Assembly: GCF_001434055.1 (NCBI RefSeq)
Contig: NZ_AZCZ01000030.1
Coordinates: forward strand, 1 to 34,436
DNA length: 34,436 nt
Direction of reading: 5' to 3'
Source: Levilactobacillus parabrevis ATCC 53295
Lineage (GTDB): Bacteria; Bacillota; Bacilli; Lactobacillales; Lactobacillaceae
Of the stretch, positions 7,703-15,701 are shown in pieces. How positions within the stretch are numbered: the first letter of the stretch is position 1; every line of letters begins with the position of its first letter. Position numbers and translations under genes: made by a program. The notes beneath the pieces were generated by a model. The model was not told the origin of the DNA. It saw nothing but the letters and a program-made list of their open reading frames with translations, and searched no databases.

Positions 7703-9256
7703 TTACCGCGTCACATCGTACGTGAAATCAGTAAACGTTGCCTGAGTACTGTTACGTTTGTACATATCAATGACGTCTAAACCAATGAAGTTCCCAGTAT
7801 AGCCACCGGACAGGAAGCTAACATCCATCGCACCCAGCGAGGTCTGCTTGACCCCATCGTTGACGATGAATTCGGCTTGCGATTCGTTGATCTGAATGCT
7901 GAAGTTATACGTCCCGTCGCCACTAACCGGAATCTTGGCAACCTGTTCAAACTCCCCAGCAATTGAGCGGTGGAGAATGACACATGGCTTGTCATTTTCA
8001 TCCAGCGTGACCATCAACAGTACGTAGTTATCCAGGTCAAGGTACAGCGTCATTCCCGCCATCTGCAGGTAGCTCTCTGGCTTATACTGCATCTGAACAG
8101 CAGCTCGGCAGTAGAAGTCCACTTGCCGAGTAGCAATCAGATGCTGGTCAAACGCCGACTGGGGCGACTGGCCACCAGCAAGTGTTAACCCGGACTTACT
8201 TGGCTGTAACCACGCCTTGTTCGGGAATTGCCGCAACGTGTTCCAGTACTCCGTGTTCAGGTGGTCACCCGTCAGGCTATCGCTAAAACTGTGACTCTGA
8301 ATCGGCGTACTGTCCACGCCAGCTGGTGCCGGCGCTTCCAGGCTAGGATGATTGCCACCGCTTGCCAACCGCAACCAACCATCATCGGTCCAAACGACCT
8401 TTTGAATGGCAGTTTCACGACCCAGAACGGGGTCATCACCCTTGAGCGGCCGAGTGCACAGGTGCGCCATGTACCACTCGTGATTGGGTGTTTCGGTGAT
8501 GCTGGCGTGCCCGGCACACTGCAATGGCAGGATGGGATCGTTAGCCGACGTCAACATTGGGTTCTGTGGATCGACCTCGTAAGGTCCCCAAACGTTGCGA
8601 CTCCGCGCTACCGTTTCCTGGTGACCGGCTTCCGTCCCACCTTCGGCACACAACAGGTAGTAATACCCGTCGTGCTTGTAGATCTGGGGAGCCTCCGTCT
8701 TCCGGGCAGCCGTTCCTTTGAAGATCACCCGTGGCTTGCCTTGGAGTTCCAAGGTATCGGCATCGATCTTCTGGGCCACGATTCCTGCAGACTTGTTATG
8801 CGTCGACAGCCGATAATCCCAAATTTCATTCAGGAAGTAGGCTTGCCCATCGTCATCGAAGAAGATCGACGGGTCGAAACCAGAACTGTTGATGTAAACG
8901 GGTTCGCTCCACGGCCCGTGGATGTCATCGGCCGTGACAATGTAGTTGTCAGCGTCCTTGTACGGCACCTTGGTCGCATTAACATTGGTGTAAACAATGT
9001 AGTATTTACCGTTGTGGTAACTGGCGAACGGCCCCCAGATGGAGCAGCCGGTCGGGTTTCCTTGCAAATTAATGTTGTTACCTGGTTGGAGCACTGACGT
9101 TTCGTAGGTCCAGTTGACCAAGTTATCCGAGGAATAGACCCGGATACCGGGCAACCACTCAAAGGTCGAGACCACAATGTAGTATTTATCTTTGACACGA
9201 AAGAGTACGGGATCGGGATTGAACCCGGTCAGGACAGGATTTTGAATATTTCTCAT
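7703..9256 (-). CDS. xynB: Beta-1,4-xylosidase, glycoside hydrolase family 43
   Basis: Releases xylose from the non-reducing end of xylo-oligosaccharides. The absence of a signal peptide puts it in the cytoplasm. The 517 residues match the XynB type: an N-terminal five-bladed propeller (about 1-320) and a C-terminal beta-sandwich. The three GH43 catalytic acids are visible at their usual places: Asp15 in GFNPDPVL (general base), Asp128 in SSGFDPSIFFDDDG (pKa modulator) and Glu188 in RKTEAPQIYK (general acid). Position and spacing match characterised family members closely. AGGAG precedes the ATG by 11 nt. It lies 14 nt after the xynP stop, so transport and hydrolysis are co-expressed. Some family members also have arabinofuranosidase activity, which cannot be judged here. 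Confidence 0.93.
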   Translation of the reverse strand: MRNIQNPVLTGFNPDPVLFRVKDKYYIVVSTFEWLPGIRVYSSDNLVNWTYETSVLQPGNNINLQGNPTGCSIWGPFASYHNGKYYIVYTNVNATKVPYKDADNYIVTADDIHGPWSEPVYINSSGFDPSIFFDDDGQAYFLNEIWDYRLSTHNKSAGIVAQKIDADTLELQGKPRVIFKGTAARKTEAPQIYKHDGYYYLLCAEGGTEAGHQETVARSRNVWGPYEVDPQNPMLTSANDPILPLQCAGHASITETPNHEWYMAHLCTRPLKGDDPVLGRETAIQKVVWTDDGWLRLASGGNHPSLEAPAPAGVDSTPIQSHSFSDSLTGDHLNTEYWNTLRQFPNKAWLQPSKSGLTLAGGQSPQSAFDQHLIATRQVDFYCRAAVQMQYKPESYLQMAGMTLYLDLDNYVLLMVTLDENDKPCVILHRSIAGEFEQVAKIPVSGDGTYNFSIQINESQAEFIVNDGVKQTSLGAMDVSFLSGGYTGNFIGLDVIDMYKRNSTQATFTDFTYDVTR

Positions 9257-9270
9257 ATGGCAACTAGCTC

Positions 9271-10689
9271 CTATTTTTCTTCGTTGGCAGCGGCTTCTTC
9301 GGCTAATTCCTTAGCGTTCCGTTCCTTCAATTCAGCAGAAATCCGCTTGTAGGTTTCCTTATCCAAATTGTAGAACTTCATGGAGAAGATAGCGATGAAG
9401 TAAATGATAATAGGCACAATTGTCGTGGCAATAACGATTCCGTGTAAGGCACCAGCAGTTTGATGCTGCGTCGTGGCCACGTAACCGGTAGCGGAAAGTA
9501 CCAGGCCGGGAATCATCCCACCTAAGGCGTTCCCACATTTGAACACGAAACCGATGATGGCGTAGATGACACCACCCATCCGTTTGTTCGTCTTGTATTC
9601 ACCATATTCAACCGTTTCTGGAATCAAGGCCCACATGTAAGCGGAAATCATCCCGTTACCAACTGAGGCGATCCCACGAGAAATGAAGATCCAAACGATC
9701 CATTCTGGTCTAGCAAAGAACAGACCAACCATCCCGATAATGTCGGCAGCCACGGAAACAATGATCAATTGGAACTTGGTCATATGGTTGGCTAACCAAG
9801 GAATAGCTGGAATAAAGGCCAAGGCTGGTAAGGTCCCGGCTAAGGAGTACCACTTAACCAAGTCGGCACGGCCAACGTAGTAAGTGACGTAGTAGATCCC
9901 AGTAGAACTAACGATGGACTTAACCCCATAGATAACAAAGAAGAAGATACACAAGATGACCAAGGGACGGTTATGTAATAATTGTTCGAAGACATCTTTA
10001 ACCTTGATCTTCGTATGTGCAGCTGGTACCTTAACCCGTTCGTTAGTGGAGAAGAAACAACCCCAGAGTAACAGGCCACCCATGACACCCATGATGACCA
10101 TGGTCAATTGCCAACCTTTGGCAGCGCCCATGCTCTTCGTAAAGAGATCGGCCAAGAATGGCACGAAGAACGCCACGATAACTTGACCAACGTTGGCCAG
10201 GAAGGTCCGGTACGTCGTTAAACTAACGGATTCTTGTTGGTCGTTGGTCATGGCGGACGTTAAACTCCCATAAGGGACATTGACGAACGTGTAGCAAACG
10301 GACAACAGAATGTAAGTCACGTAGGCGTAAGCTAATTTACCCACACCGCCGAAACTTGGTACCGTGAAACAGAGAACAGCTAAGATGGCAAATGGAATCG
10401 CGCCATATAGCAGGAATGGCCGGTACTTCCCCCAGCGGGTATTCGACTTATCAACGAAGAATCCAATGATGGGATCACTGAACGCATCAATAAACCGGAC
10501 CACCAAGAACAGTAATGAAGCGGCACCAGCTGACAATCCAAAGACATCGGTGTAAAAGAAGAGTAAGTAACTGGATAAACTTGCATAAATTAAATTACAG
10601 GCAAAATCACCAAGTCCAAACCCAACCTTTTCACCCACACCAATCTGACCAATTGGCCTGATTGTGCGTTTTGGTTGCGCATTTTCCAT
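9271..10689 (-). CDS. xynP: GPH-family xyloside/oligosaccharide:cation symporter
   Basis: Predicted inner-membrane importer of xylo-oligosaccharides. The 472 residues have about 12 membrane segments and GPH hallmarks: YLLFFYTDVFGLS near residue 42, RFIDAFSDPIIGFFVDKSNTRWGKYRPF around 65-92 (the conserved D-P-G-D-W-G-R pattern) and MISAYMWALIPETVEYGEYKT near 350. It lacks the IIA-like tail of LacS-type transporters. It is the first gene of the operon with xynB. AAGGAG lies about 11 nt before the ATG. The substrate is inferred from the partner enzyme; a related transporter for alpha-xylosides is encoded at 28266. Confidence 0.88.
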   Translation of the reverse strand: MENAQPKRTIRPIGQIGVGEKVGFGLGDFACNLIYASLSSYLLFFYTDVFGLSAGAASLLFLVVRFIDAFSDPIIGFFVDKSNTRWGKYRPFLLYGAIPFAILAVLCFTVPSFGGVGKLAYAYVTYILLSVCYTFVNVPYGSLTSAMTNDQQESVSLTTYRTFLANVGQVIVAFFVPFLADLFTKSMGAAKGWQLTMVIMGVMGGLLLWGCFFSTNERVKVPAAHTKIKVKDVFEQLLHNRPLVILCIFFFVIYGVKSIVSSTGIYYVTYYVGRADLVKWYSLAGTLPALAFIPAIPWLANHMTKFQLIIVSVAADIIGMVGLFFARPEWIVWIFISRGIASVGNGMISAYMWALIPETVEYGEYKTNKRMGGVIYAIIGFVFKCGNALGGMIPGLVLSATGYVATTQHQTAGALHGIVIATTIVPIIIYFIAIFSMKFYNLDKETYKRISAELKERNAKELAEEAAANEEK

Positions 10690-10709
10690 GAATGAGGCAT
10701 CTCCTTCAA

Positions 10710-10734
10710 CTATAAATTTAAAATATTAAACTAA
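10710..10734 (-). promoter_or_regulatory. Possible XylR operator in the xynP leader
   Basis: Reverse-strand sequence beginning TTAGTTTAATATTTTAAAT lies between the promoter and the ribosome site, the place where LAB XylR operators usually sit. Only one half (TTAGTTT) resembles the published half-site, so this is weak. Confidence 0.3.
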
Positions 10735-10743
10735 CCACCTCGA

Positions 10744-10771
10744 AGTATATCAGGAAGCGATTTCAATTCAA
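10744..10771 (-). promoter_or_regulatory. Probable promoter of xynP-xynB
   Basis: On the reverse strand: TTGAAT (plus 10766-10771), 16-bp spacer, TATACT (plus 10744-10749). It sits 55 bp upstream of the xynP start. Confidence 0.65.
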
Positions 10772-10819
10772 GAGGTCGAAGGCGTTGCCTATGCCAGTTT
10801 CAGTTTAGCTATTCAATTA

Positions 10820-10834
10820 TGAAAACGCTTTTCA
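10820..10834. promoter_or_regulatory. cre-like palindrome upstream of the xynPB promoter
   Basis: TGAAAACGCTTTTCA, an almost perfect inverted repeat. It resembles a CcpA-binding cre site but is one base longer between CG and CA than the standard 14-mer, so binding is uncertain. Confidence 0.5.
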
Positions 10835-11125
10835 AAAGAGATTGTTCCCCATTGTGCCAATTAATGCCTTTTGTGAAAAATATTTTATGAAAGTTTTGTA
10901 AATCATGATTTTAAATGTTATTTTAAGAAAATAAACTAATCGGGGGATATGAACGATTTGCTAACTGCTATTGGTGCCGATCCCTGCTGTGACAGCGTTT
11001 ATCGTGACAACCCATTTTCCTTAGTAAATGAAAGCAACCAACTTAACGCGTAAATCCCGCTCCAGCTAACCACCGGAGTGACGGCCATTCCACCATATTT
11101 TCCATTTAACGCGCTTACATCGACA
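10835..11125. other. Intergenic stretch with no firm gene
   Basis: Contains a plus-strand 34-codon frame (10949-11053, MNDLLTAIGADPCC...) with GGGGG only 2 nt from its ATG, and a promoter-like TTGTAA-17-TATTTT (10896-10924). On the reverse strand a 40-odd codon frame without a good start ends at 10999. Neither is convincing as a gene. A plus-oriented terminator follows at 11126. Confidence 0.4.
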
Positions 11126-11174
11126 ACAACGACCGGTGCTTTTCATCATGCTCGGCACCGGTCGTTGTCTTTTA
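11126..11174 (+). terminator. Strong hairpin, probable terminator
   Basis: A perfect 14-bp stem ACAACGACCGGTGC (11126-11139) pairs with 11155-11168 around a 15-nt loop. The plus strand continues CTTTTAT. On the reverse strand the following bases are poorer in T, so if it ends the phosphoribosyltransferase gene it is a weak site for that strand. Confidence 0.7.
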
Positions 11175-11206
11175 TCAGGTTTGTTTAATTTTTATATCAA
11201 AACAGA

Positions 11207-11752
11207 TTATCGTGGAAACAGAGGTAACTCTGCTAAAAATTCAATGTCTGGCCGATCAACCGCATCACCCTCAGCCAAAATGGCCAACTGGCCCACGACC
11301 GTCGCCCCAGCCTTCTCGATCAAGGCTTGAGCTGCCGCAAGTGAGCCACCACTGCTGATAACGTCGTCGACAATGACGACCCGTTTAGCAACTAGCTTAT
11401 CCGCATCAGTCCCATCAAGTACCAATTGCTGTGGTGCACTGGTCGTGATTGCCTTCACCGGCACCGTCAATGGTGCCACCATGTAGTCCTTCACGTTCTT
11501 CCGCAACACCACAAACTGGGGGTGATTCGTAACGCGACTCAGTTCCTGCGCCAACGGAATCCCTTTGCTTTCCAATGTGACGAAATAATCGAACTCAGCC
11601 GGTACGCGTTTAGCCAGGGCCTGTGCCGCATAATCTGTCAATTCAGCATCACCCAGCAATACGAAGGACGCAATCGCTGTGGTGTCACTGATCGGCATAA
11701 TCGGCAGGCGCCGGGTTAATGGCCCAATCTTAATCTCAAAAGTTTTCAACAT
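11207..11752 (-). CDS. Purine-type phosphoribosyltransferase (adenine PRT-like)
   Basis: Transfers ribose phosphate from PRPP to a base, most likely a purine. The 181-residue protein carries the PRPP-binding loop VVIVDDVISSGGS (about 123-135), and an N-terminal region (FDYFVTLESKGIPLAQELSR) resembling the adenine PRT substrate hood. Its ATG follows the stop of the permease gene with no gap (TAAATG), so translation is coupled. Together they form a salvage unit: import of a base, then trapping as the nucleotide. The exact base (adenine, xanthine, guanine) cannot be read from sequence. Confidence 0.85.
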   Translation of the reverse strand: MLKTFEIKIGPLTRRLPIMPISDTTAIASFVLLGDAELTDYAAQALAKRVPAEFDYFVTLESKGIPLAQELSRVTNHPQFVVLRKNVKDYMVAPLTVPVKAITTSAPQQLVLDGTDADKLVAKRVVIVDDVISSGGSLAAAQALIEKAGATVVGQLAILAEGDAVDRPDIEFLAELPLFPR

Positions 11753-12829
11753 TTAGACCCCCAGTCCCAAGAGTGGCAAACAGAATTTCAGAATTGCGCC
11801 CGCTAACAGTCCAGCGAAGGGATCGGCCACCGCTGTGATCACCAACGTAATCGCCGCGATAGTCGCCGTAGGTCCTTGTAGAGCCATGCCGGCGTTGACT
11901 GGAAAAATAACGACCGTCCCCAGAATAAACAGGAAGCCGGCAATTGAAGCGCTCGGCACGTATTTGCCCAATTTAGGTAGCCAGCCCACGGCCAGGATTG
12001 CCGCCATAATCAGCATCATCATGATACCGGCAACGACTGGCTCAGGCGCGCTGGCCGTTGCTGAGATAATAGCTTCAACCGGAGCACCACCCAATAGACT
12101 GGTCCCCATATCAGCGATTGATTGCGTAATCGTCAGTAGGTTTAAATCAACTGGATTGGGCTTCTGACCCGTCATTTGGCCGGTAATCAAGCCGTAAGAA
12201 ATGTTGGCGCCGATATTCAAACATGCCAGACTTAGTGCCCCGCGGACCACGCGCACGTTGACTGTCGGCTTGGTGAAAACGAACCGCCGTGCCGTCACGT
12301 GTTCTGGTAATTCTGCGCGATAGTGCTGGATAAAGACGGCGGCGAGGCTGGAGCCAACCACCGAAACGACGATGGTCCACACCAAGTCCTTGGTAATCAG
12401 GTAAGTCACAGCGGCCAGTGCCACCGATAGCCACCCGGTCAGCCGTTCGGTCTTCGCCATCCCCAGGGCAATCTTAGCCAGCATGATTCCCACTCCGGCC
12501 ATCATCCCCGCCATGATGCCGTTGCCAAGAACGTCGACAATCTTAGTGAGCGTTCCCGTGACCCCAATCAGTAACATCACGATGGACCCGCCCAAGATAA
12601 TCGAGGTTCGTTCGCGCAAGTCTCGTCCCAGCTTACCGGTTAGGGCCAATGACTCCGCCTGAAACGATAACGGCGCAACGGAACTAAAGGCTCCGTTGAC
12701 CGCTGAAGCAAAAATAAAAGAAAACATCGTTGGAAAAATTGCAAAACCGAGCGACATCGCCATAATTCCCTGCGGAATGCCGTTTAACACTACCCCGATG
12801 GCCGCTAACAAATCGGCTACCCAGTGCAT
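11753..12829 (-). CDS. Putative purine/nucleobase permease (NCS2-like)
   Basis: Integral membrane transporter of about 358 residues with roughly 10-12 hydrophobic segments. Recognisable parts include GIMAGMMAGVGIMLAKIALGM (about 108-128) and the C-terminal GMALQGPTATIAAITLVITAVADPFAGLLAGAILKF. It is shorter than typical AzgA/PbuG permeases (about 430 residues). The start is taken at ATG 12827-12829, 8 nt from GGAGG, instead of an ATG two codons earlier that is only 2 nt away. Substrate is inferred mainly from coupling to the phosphoribosyltransferase. Family assignment is moderate. Confidence 0.7.
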   Translation of the reverse strand: MHWVADLLAAIGVVLNGIPQGIMAMSLGFAIFPTMFSFIFASAVNGAFSSVAPLSFQAESLALTGKLGRDLRERTSIILGGSIVMLLIGVTGTLTKIVDVLGNGIMAGMMAGVGIMLAKIALGMAKTERLTGWLSVALAAVTYLITKDLVWTIVVSVVGSSLAAVFIQHYRAELPEHVTARRFVFTKPTVNVRVVRGALSLACLNIGANISYGLITGQMTGQKPNPVDLNLLTITQSIADMGTSLLGGAPVEAIISATASAPEPVVAGIMMMLIMAAILAVGWLPKLGKYVPSASIAGFLFILGTVVIFPVNAGMALQGPTATIAAITLVITAVADPFAGLLAGAILKFCLPLLGLGV

Positions 12830-12875
12830 AATCATTTCCTCCCCACTAGAAACGGTTTATTCGTATTTCTTCACC

Positions 12876-12904
12876 ATCATACGGTATATACCGATTCAAG
12901 TCCA
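12876..12904 (-). promoter_or_regulatory. Permease operon promoter with a 12-bp palindrome in the spacer
   Basis: On the reverse strand: TGGACT (plus 12899-12904), 17 bp, TATGAT (plus 12876-12881). The spacer contains the perfect palindrome CGGTATATACCG (12882-12893), abutting the -10, which suggests an operator. No purine riboswitch is visible in the leader. Confidence 0.6.
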
Positions 12905-13018
12905 CCTTTATTTTTCTTTTTACGAATAATAAATATAAAAATCGTTATTAAATTCGTGTATAGTTAAAGTTCACGACTACTTGTCAGCCGATTGGTCACG
13001 CCCCACAACCACAAATGC

Positions 13019-13047
13019 TTGCGCTTGCCACCACTTTACCGTATGAT
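13019..13047 (+). promoter_or_regulatory. Promoter of the MerR regulator
   Basis: TTGCGC (13019-13024), 17 bp, TATGAT (13042-13047). Just downstream is a perfect-arm inverted repeat TTCGAGTTACTCGAA (13061-13075), which could be an operator or a leader hairpin. Confidence 0.55.
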
Positions 13048-13102
13048 AATGTTCAATTGCTTCGAGTTACTCGAAAGCCAATCTCGTCGGGAGGAAATCA
13101 AA

Positions 13103-13522
13103 ATGTCTTATACCATTCACGAAGTCGCCGAAAAGATGGGGATTTCCACTTACAGTATCCGTTACTACCATGAATATGGTATGTTGCCATTTGTCCAGCG
13201 TGACGCCCATAATAACCGGGTCTTTGAGGATAGTGATCTCGAATGGCTCAACATCATCGTTTGCTTACGGGCAACTGGGATGTCGGTCGAACGGATCAAA
13301 CACTACCTCGACCTCGCGCAAGACGGCGCCGACACCGTTCCAGAACGCTACGAGATGATGAAGGAACAGCAAGCACAGACCTTGCAAGAGATTCAGAACC
13401 TCCAACAACATCTCGCTACGATCAATTTCAAAGTCGCGCATTATGCCAAATTAATGGAGAATCATGAACCCGATAGCTTCTTGCCCTCCGATTTACAACG
13501 GAAAACCGCAGTTAACCAATAA
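13103..13522 (+). CDS. MerR-family transcriptional regulator
   Basis: DNA-binding regulator of about 139 residues. The N-terminal MerR helix-turn-helix and wing are clear: YTIHEVAEKMGISTYSIRYYHEYGMLPFVQRDAHNNRVF, followed by LEWLNIIVCLRATGMSVERIKHYLDL. A C-terminal dimerisation coiled coil (about 85-125) follows. There are no Cys ligands for metals, so it resembles the small YhdM/AdhR-like group. The start is ATG 13103 with GGGAGG 8 nt upstream; a longer frame from 12992 lacks a ribosome site. It is divergent from the permease operon and followed by a terminator, so its target may be either neighbour. Confidence 0.88.
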   Translation: MSYTIHEVAEKMGISTYSIRYYHEYGMLPFVQRDAHNNRVFEDSDLEWLNIIVCLRATGMSVERIKHYLDLAQDGADTVPERYEMMKEQQAQTLQEIQNLQQHLATINFKVAHYAKLMENHEPDSFLPSDLQRKTAVNQ

Positions 13523-13538
13523 TTTCATTTCATCCCAA

Positions 13539-13567
13539 CCGCTAGGCCCACGTCTAGCGGCTTTTTT
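13539..13567 (+). terminator. Terminator after the MerR gene
   Basis: CCGCTAG (13539-13545), 8-nt loop, CTAGCGG (13554-13560), then CTTTTTTAG. Confidence 0.9.
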
Positions 13568-13685
13568 AGTGCTTAAACCAGGTAGTTTCCCGGCTTCAAG
13601 CCATAATTCTTGACCCCCCCTTAACCAATATGCTAATCTAAAAACCCTGTGAAATTATTACATTGTTTATAAGGGGGGCTCATTC

Positions 13686-14954
13686 ATGGAAACGACCCTA
13701 TTGCCGCACTGGCGGCGTAACATTTATTTCTTCTTAACCAGTCAGTTTCTGTCAGGCATCACCAGCATGGTCGTCCAATACGCCATCATCTGGTACTTAA
13801 CCAAGCAGACTGGCTCGGCGACCGTCCTTAGTCTAGCAACCTTATTGGGCATGCTACCCATGGTTTTACTTAGTCCATTCGTTGGTCCATTCGTCGATCG
13901 GCTCAACAAGAAACTCCTGCTGATTGTTCCGGACGTCGTTGCCGCTGCATTTGCCATTATCCTTTCCGTCGTGGGGACGCTACAGGACGCCTTCCCACTA
14001 TGGCTGATCTTCATCTCGCTCTTGGTGCGGGCCATCGCACAAACTTTCCAAATGCCCACCATTCAGTCGATCATGCCGACCATGGTGCCAACCGAGCAGC
14101 TGACCAAGCTCAACGGTCAACTCGGCATGGTGCAATCAGCCAATATGATCATCGCACCGGCGTTAGGCGCTTTTCTCTTTGCACTAATTCCCCTGAACTT
14201 CCTGATCCTACTGGACGTCCTCGGTGCTGTCATCGGAATTAGCCTGCTCCTATTCGTCAAAATTCCCGAACATCCCGTGATCGATGAACCCGTTCACATC
14301 TTGGGAGACGCTAAATTTGGCCTAGATAAGCTTCGACACACTCGTGGCTTGTGGGCCATCACCATTGTTGGCGCCATTTTCACGCTGCTCTTCATGCCCG
14401 CGGCTAGCCTCTATCCGCTAATGACCATGGGCTACTTTCACGGTAGCGTTGGTCAAGCCGGTCTCATCGAGGTCGTCTATTCCGTTGGTATGCTACTGGG
14501 CGGCACCATTATCGGGGTATTTGGCAATTGGCGCGACCGCATGCCGCCCATTCTGTGGGCCATGGCTGCCATGGGAGTAACCTTCGGCGCAAGTGGTTTT
14601 CTCCCCGGCAACCATACTGGTTTCATCTGGTTCGTTGGCCTAAACACTTTAGCCGGTATCGCCACACCATTCTATAGCACGTTGCTAATGGCTATGATCC
14701 AGCAAAGCTTTCCACCAGCACAACTTGGCCGAATTCTTGGCGTTCTCAACTCCATCATGAGTATCACCGGACCAGTCGGCTTAATCTTCGCCGGCCCACT
14801 CGCTGATATGATTGGTGTAGAAAAACTGTTTATCATCGGTGGTGTTGGCTCATTGGTCTGCGGTCTCTTGATGTGGCTGCTTCCCAGTACCTGTCGCTAC
14901 GACGTCAAGCTGCAAGCACACGCCCAACCCGAGCTCACTGATACCGTTAATTAA
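13686..14954 (+). CDS. MFS transporter, probable drug/metabolite exporter
   Basis: 422-residue major facilitator of the MFS_3 (enterobactin/macrolide exporter-like) type with about 12 membrane segments. An N-terminal RNIYFFLTSQFLSGITSMVVQYAI opening precedes motif-A-like PFVGPFVDRLNKKLLL around residues 60-75. A GGGGGG ribosome site lies 7-8 nt before the ATG. It is separated from the upstream MerR gene by a terminator, and has a possible promoter TTGACC-16-GCTAAT (13611-13638). The substrate is unknown; efflux is the common role of this group. Confidence 0.85.
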   Translation: METTLLPHWRRNIYFFLTSQFLSGITSMVVQYAIIWYLTKQTGSATVLSLATLLGMLPMVLLSPFVGPFVDRLNKKLLLIVPDVVAAAFAIILSVVGTLQDAFPLWLIFISLLVRAIAQTFQMPTIQSIMPTMVPTEQLTKLNGQLGMVQSANMIIAPALGAFLFALIPLNFLILLDVLGAVIGISLLLFVKIPEHPVIDEPVHILGDAKFGLDKLRHTRGLWAITIVGAIFTLLFMPAASLYPLMTMGYFHGSVGQAGLIEVVYSVGMLLGGTIIGVFGNWRDRMPPILWAMAAMGVTFGASGFLPGNHTGFIWFVGLNTLAGIATPFYSTLLMAMIQQSFPPAQLGRILGVLNSIMSITGPVGLIFAGPLADMIGVEKLFIIGGVGSLVCGLLMWLLPSTCRYDVKLQAHAQPELTDTVN

Positions 14955-14962
14955 CCCCAACC

Positions 14963-14995
14963 TGGCCATCCCGTTTCAACGGATGGTCTTTTTTA
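14963..14995 (+). terminator. Terminator after the MFS gene
   Basis: GGCCATCC (14964-14971), loop, GGATGGTC (14981-14988), then TTTTTT. Confidence 0.9.
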
Positions 14996-14997
14996 TC

Positions 14998-15033
14998 TTG
15001 ACAAAATGAATGAATAATTATAATATTCATTCA
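14998..15033 (+). promoter_or_regulatory. TetR promoter with autoregulatory operator (copy 1)
   Basis: TTGACA (14998-15003), 17 bp, TAATAT (15021-15026). Overlapping it is a 27-bp inverted repeat (15007-15033) with 10-bp arms TGAATGAATA and TATTCATTCA around a 7-bp AT centre. It blocks the spacer and -10 when bound. A second copy occurs at 15654. Confidence 0.88.
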
Positions 15034-15058
15034 TAAGCAAACGAAAGGAACCTAACCG

Positions 15059-15625
15059 ATGGAAGAAAAACAGGAACGCCTCTTCACCGCCGCTCACAAT
15101 TTATTTCTAAATCAAGGGTTCAAACGGACCAGCATCGCTGAAATCGCCAGTCAAGCCGGTGTAGCGGTCGGTACCTTCTATAATTTCTATCAGTCCAAAT
15201 CAGACATCTTCGTCCAAGTCTACAACGCCGAGAACGAACGAGCTAAGGGCCAAATTCTGGCTGCCGTCGACCTCGATGTGGCCCCTACAGACCTAGTCAA
15301 AACGGTCCTTCATCAGATTTTTACCCACTCCGCCGACAATCAGATTCTGCAGGAGTGGTTCACCAATCCCAAGCTTAACGCACTGATTGCCCGCAACAAC
15401 CAGAGTGCCGTCGAGGAAAGTCTGGTCTACGCTACCCTCATGCACCTGATCGATCGCTGGCAGGACCGTGGTCTTCTTAAAGACGGCCTCTCCAAGGACC
15501 GCGTTATCAGTCTATTTAACGCGCTGACCGTAGTCGATTTCCACCAGAGTGAGATTCAAACGGATGACTACTACCAGCTGCTGAACGATCTAATTTCCGG
15601 AATTTTATTGTTTATTCTAAAATAG
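15059..15625 (+). CDS. TetR-family transcriptional repressor
   Basis: 188-residue regulator. The N-terminal TetR helix-turn-helix reads LFLNQGFKRTSIAEIASQAGVAVGTFYNFYQSKSDIFVQVY (about 15-55), and the rest is an all-helical ligand/dimer domain. GAAAGGA precedes the ATG. Two copies of the same 27-bp operator, one before this gene and one before the next, indicate that it represses itself and the DUF4097-like gene. The inducer is unknown. Confidence 0.92.
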   Translation: MEEKQERLFTAAHNLFLNQGFKRTSIAEIASQAGVAVGTFYNFYQSKSDIFVQVYNAENERAKGQILAAVDLDVAPTDLVKTVLHQIFTHSADNQILQEWFTNPKLNALIARNNQSAVEESLVYATLMHLIDRWQDRGLLKDGLSKDRVISLFNALTVVDFHQSEIQTDDYYQLLNDLISGILLFILK

Positions 15626-15641
15626 CCCAACCGGTTATTTT

Positions 15642-15680
15642 TTTACACCAAAATGAATGAATTAACATAATATTCATTCA
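15642..15680 (+). promoter_or_regulatory. Promoter and TetR operator (copy 2) of the DUF4097-like gene
   Basis: TTTACA (15642-15647), 18 bp, CATAAT (15666-15671), overlapped by a 27-bp inverted repeat at 15654-15680 with arms TGAATGAAT and ATTCATTCA. Same length and arms as the site at 15007. Confidence 0.85.
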
Positions 15681-15701
15681 ATCCAAAGGAGCGTATCATT
15701 C

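Noticed and set aside
8228-9097. Plus-strand frame of 289 codons opposite the beta-xylosidase gene
   Set aside because: Antisense to a gene with all three GH43 catalytic residues; no ribosome site and an Arg/Val-rich, low-complexity translation typical of shadow frames.
12830-12990. Purine riboswitch upstream of the permease-phosphoribosyltransferase operon
   Set aside because: No conserved purine aptamer core or regulated terminator is present; only DNA palindromes are seen.
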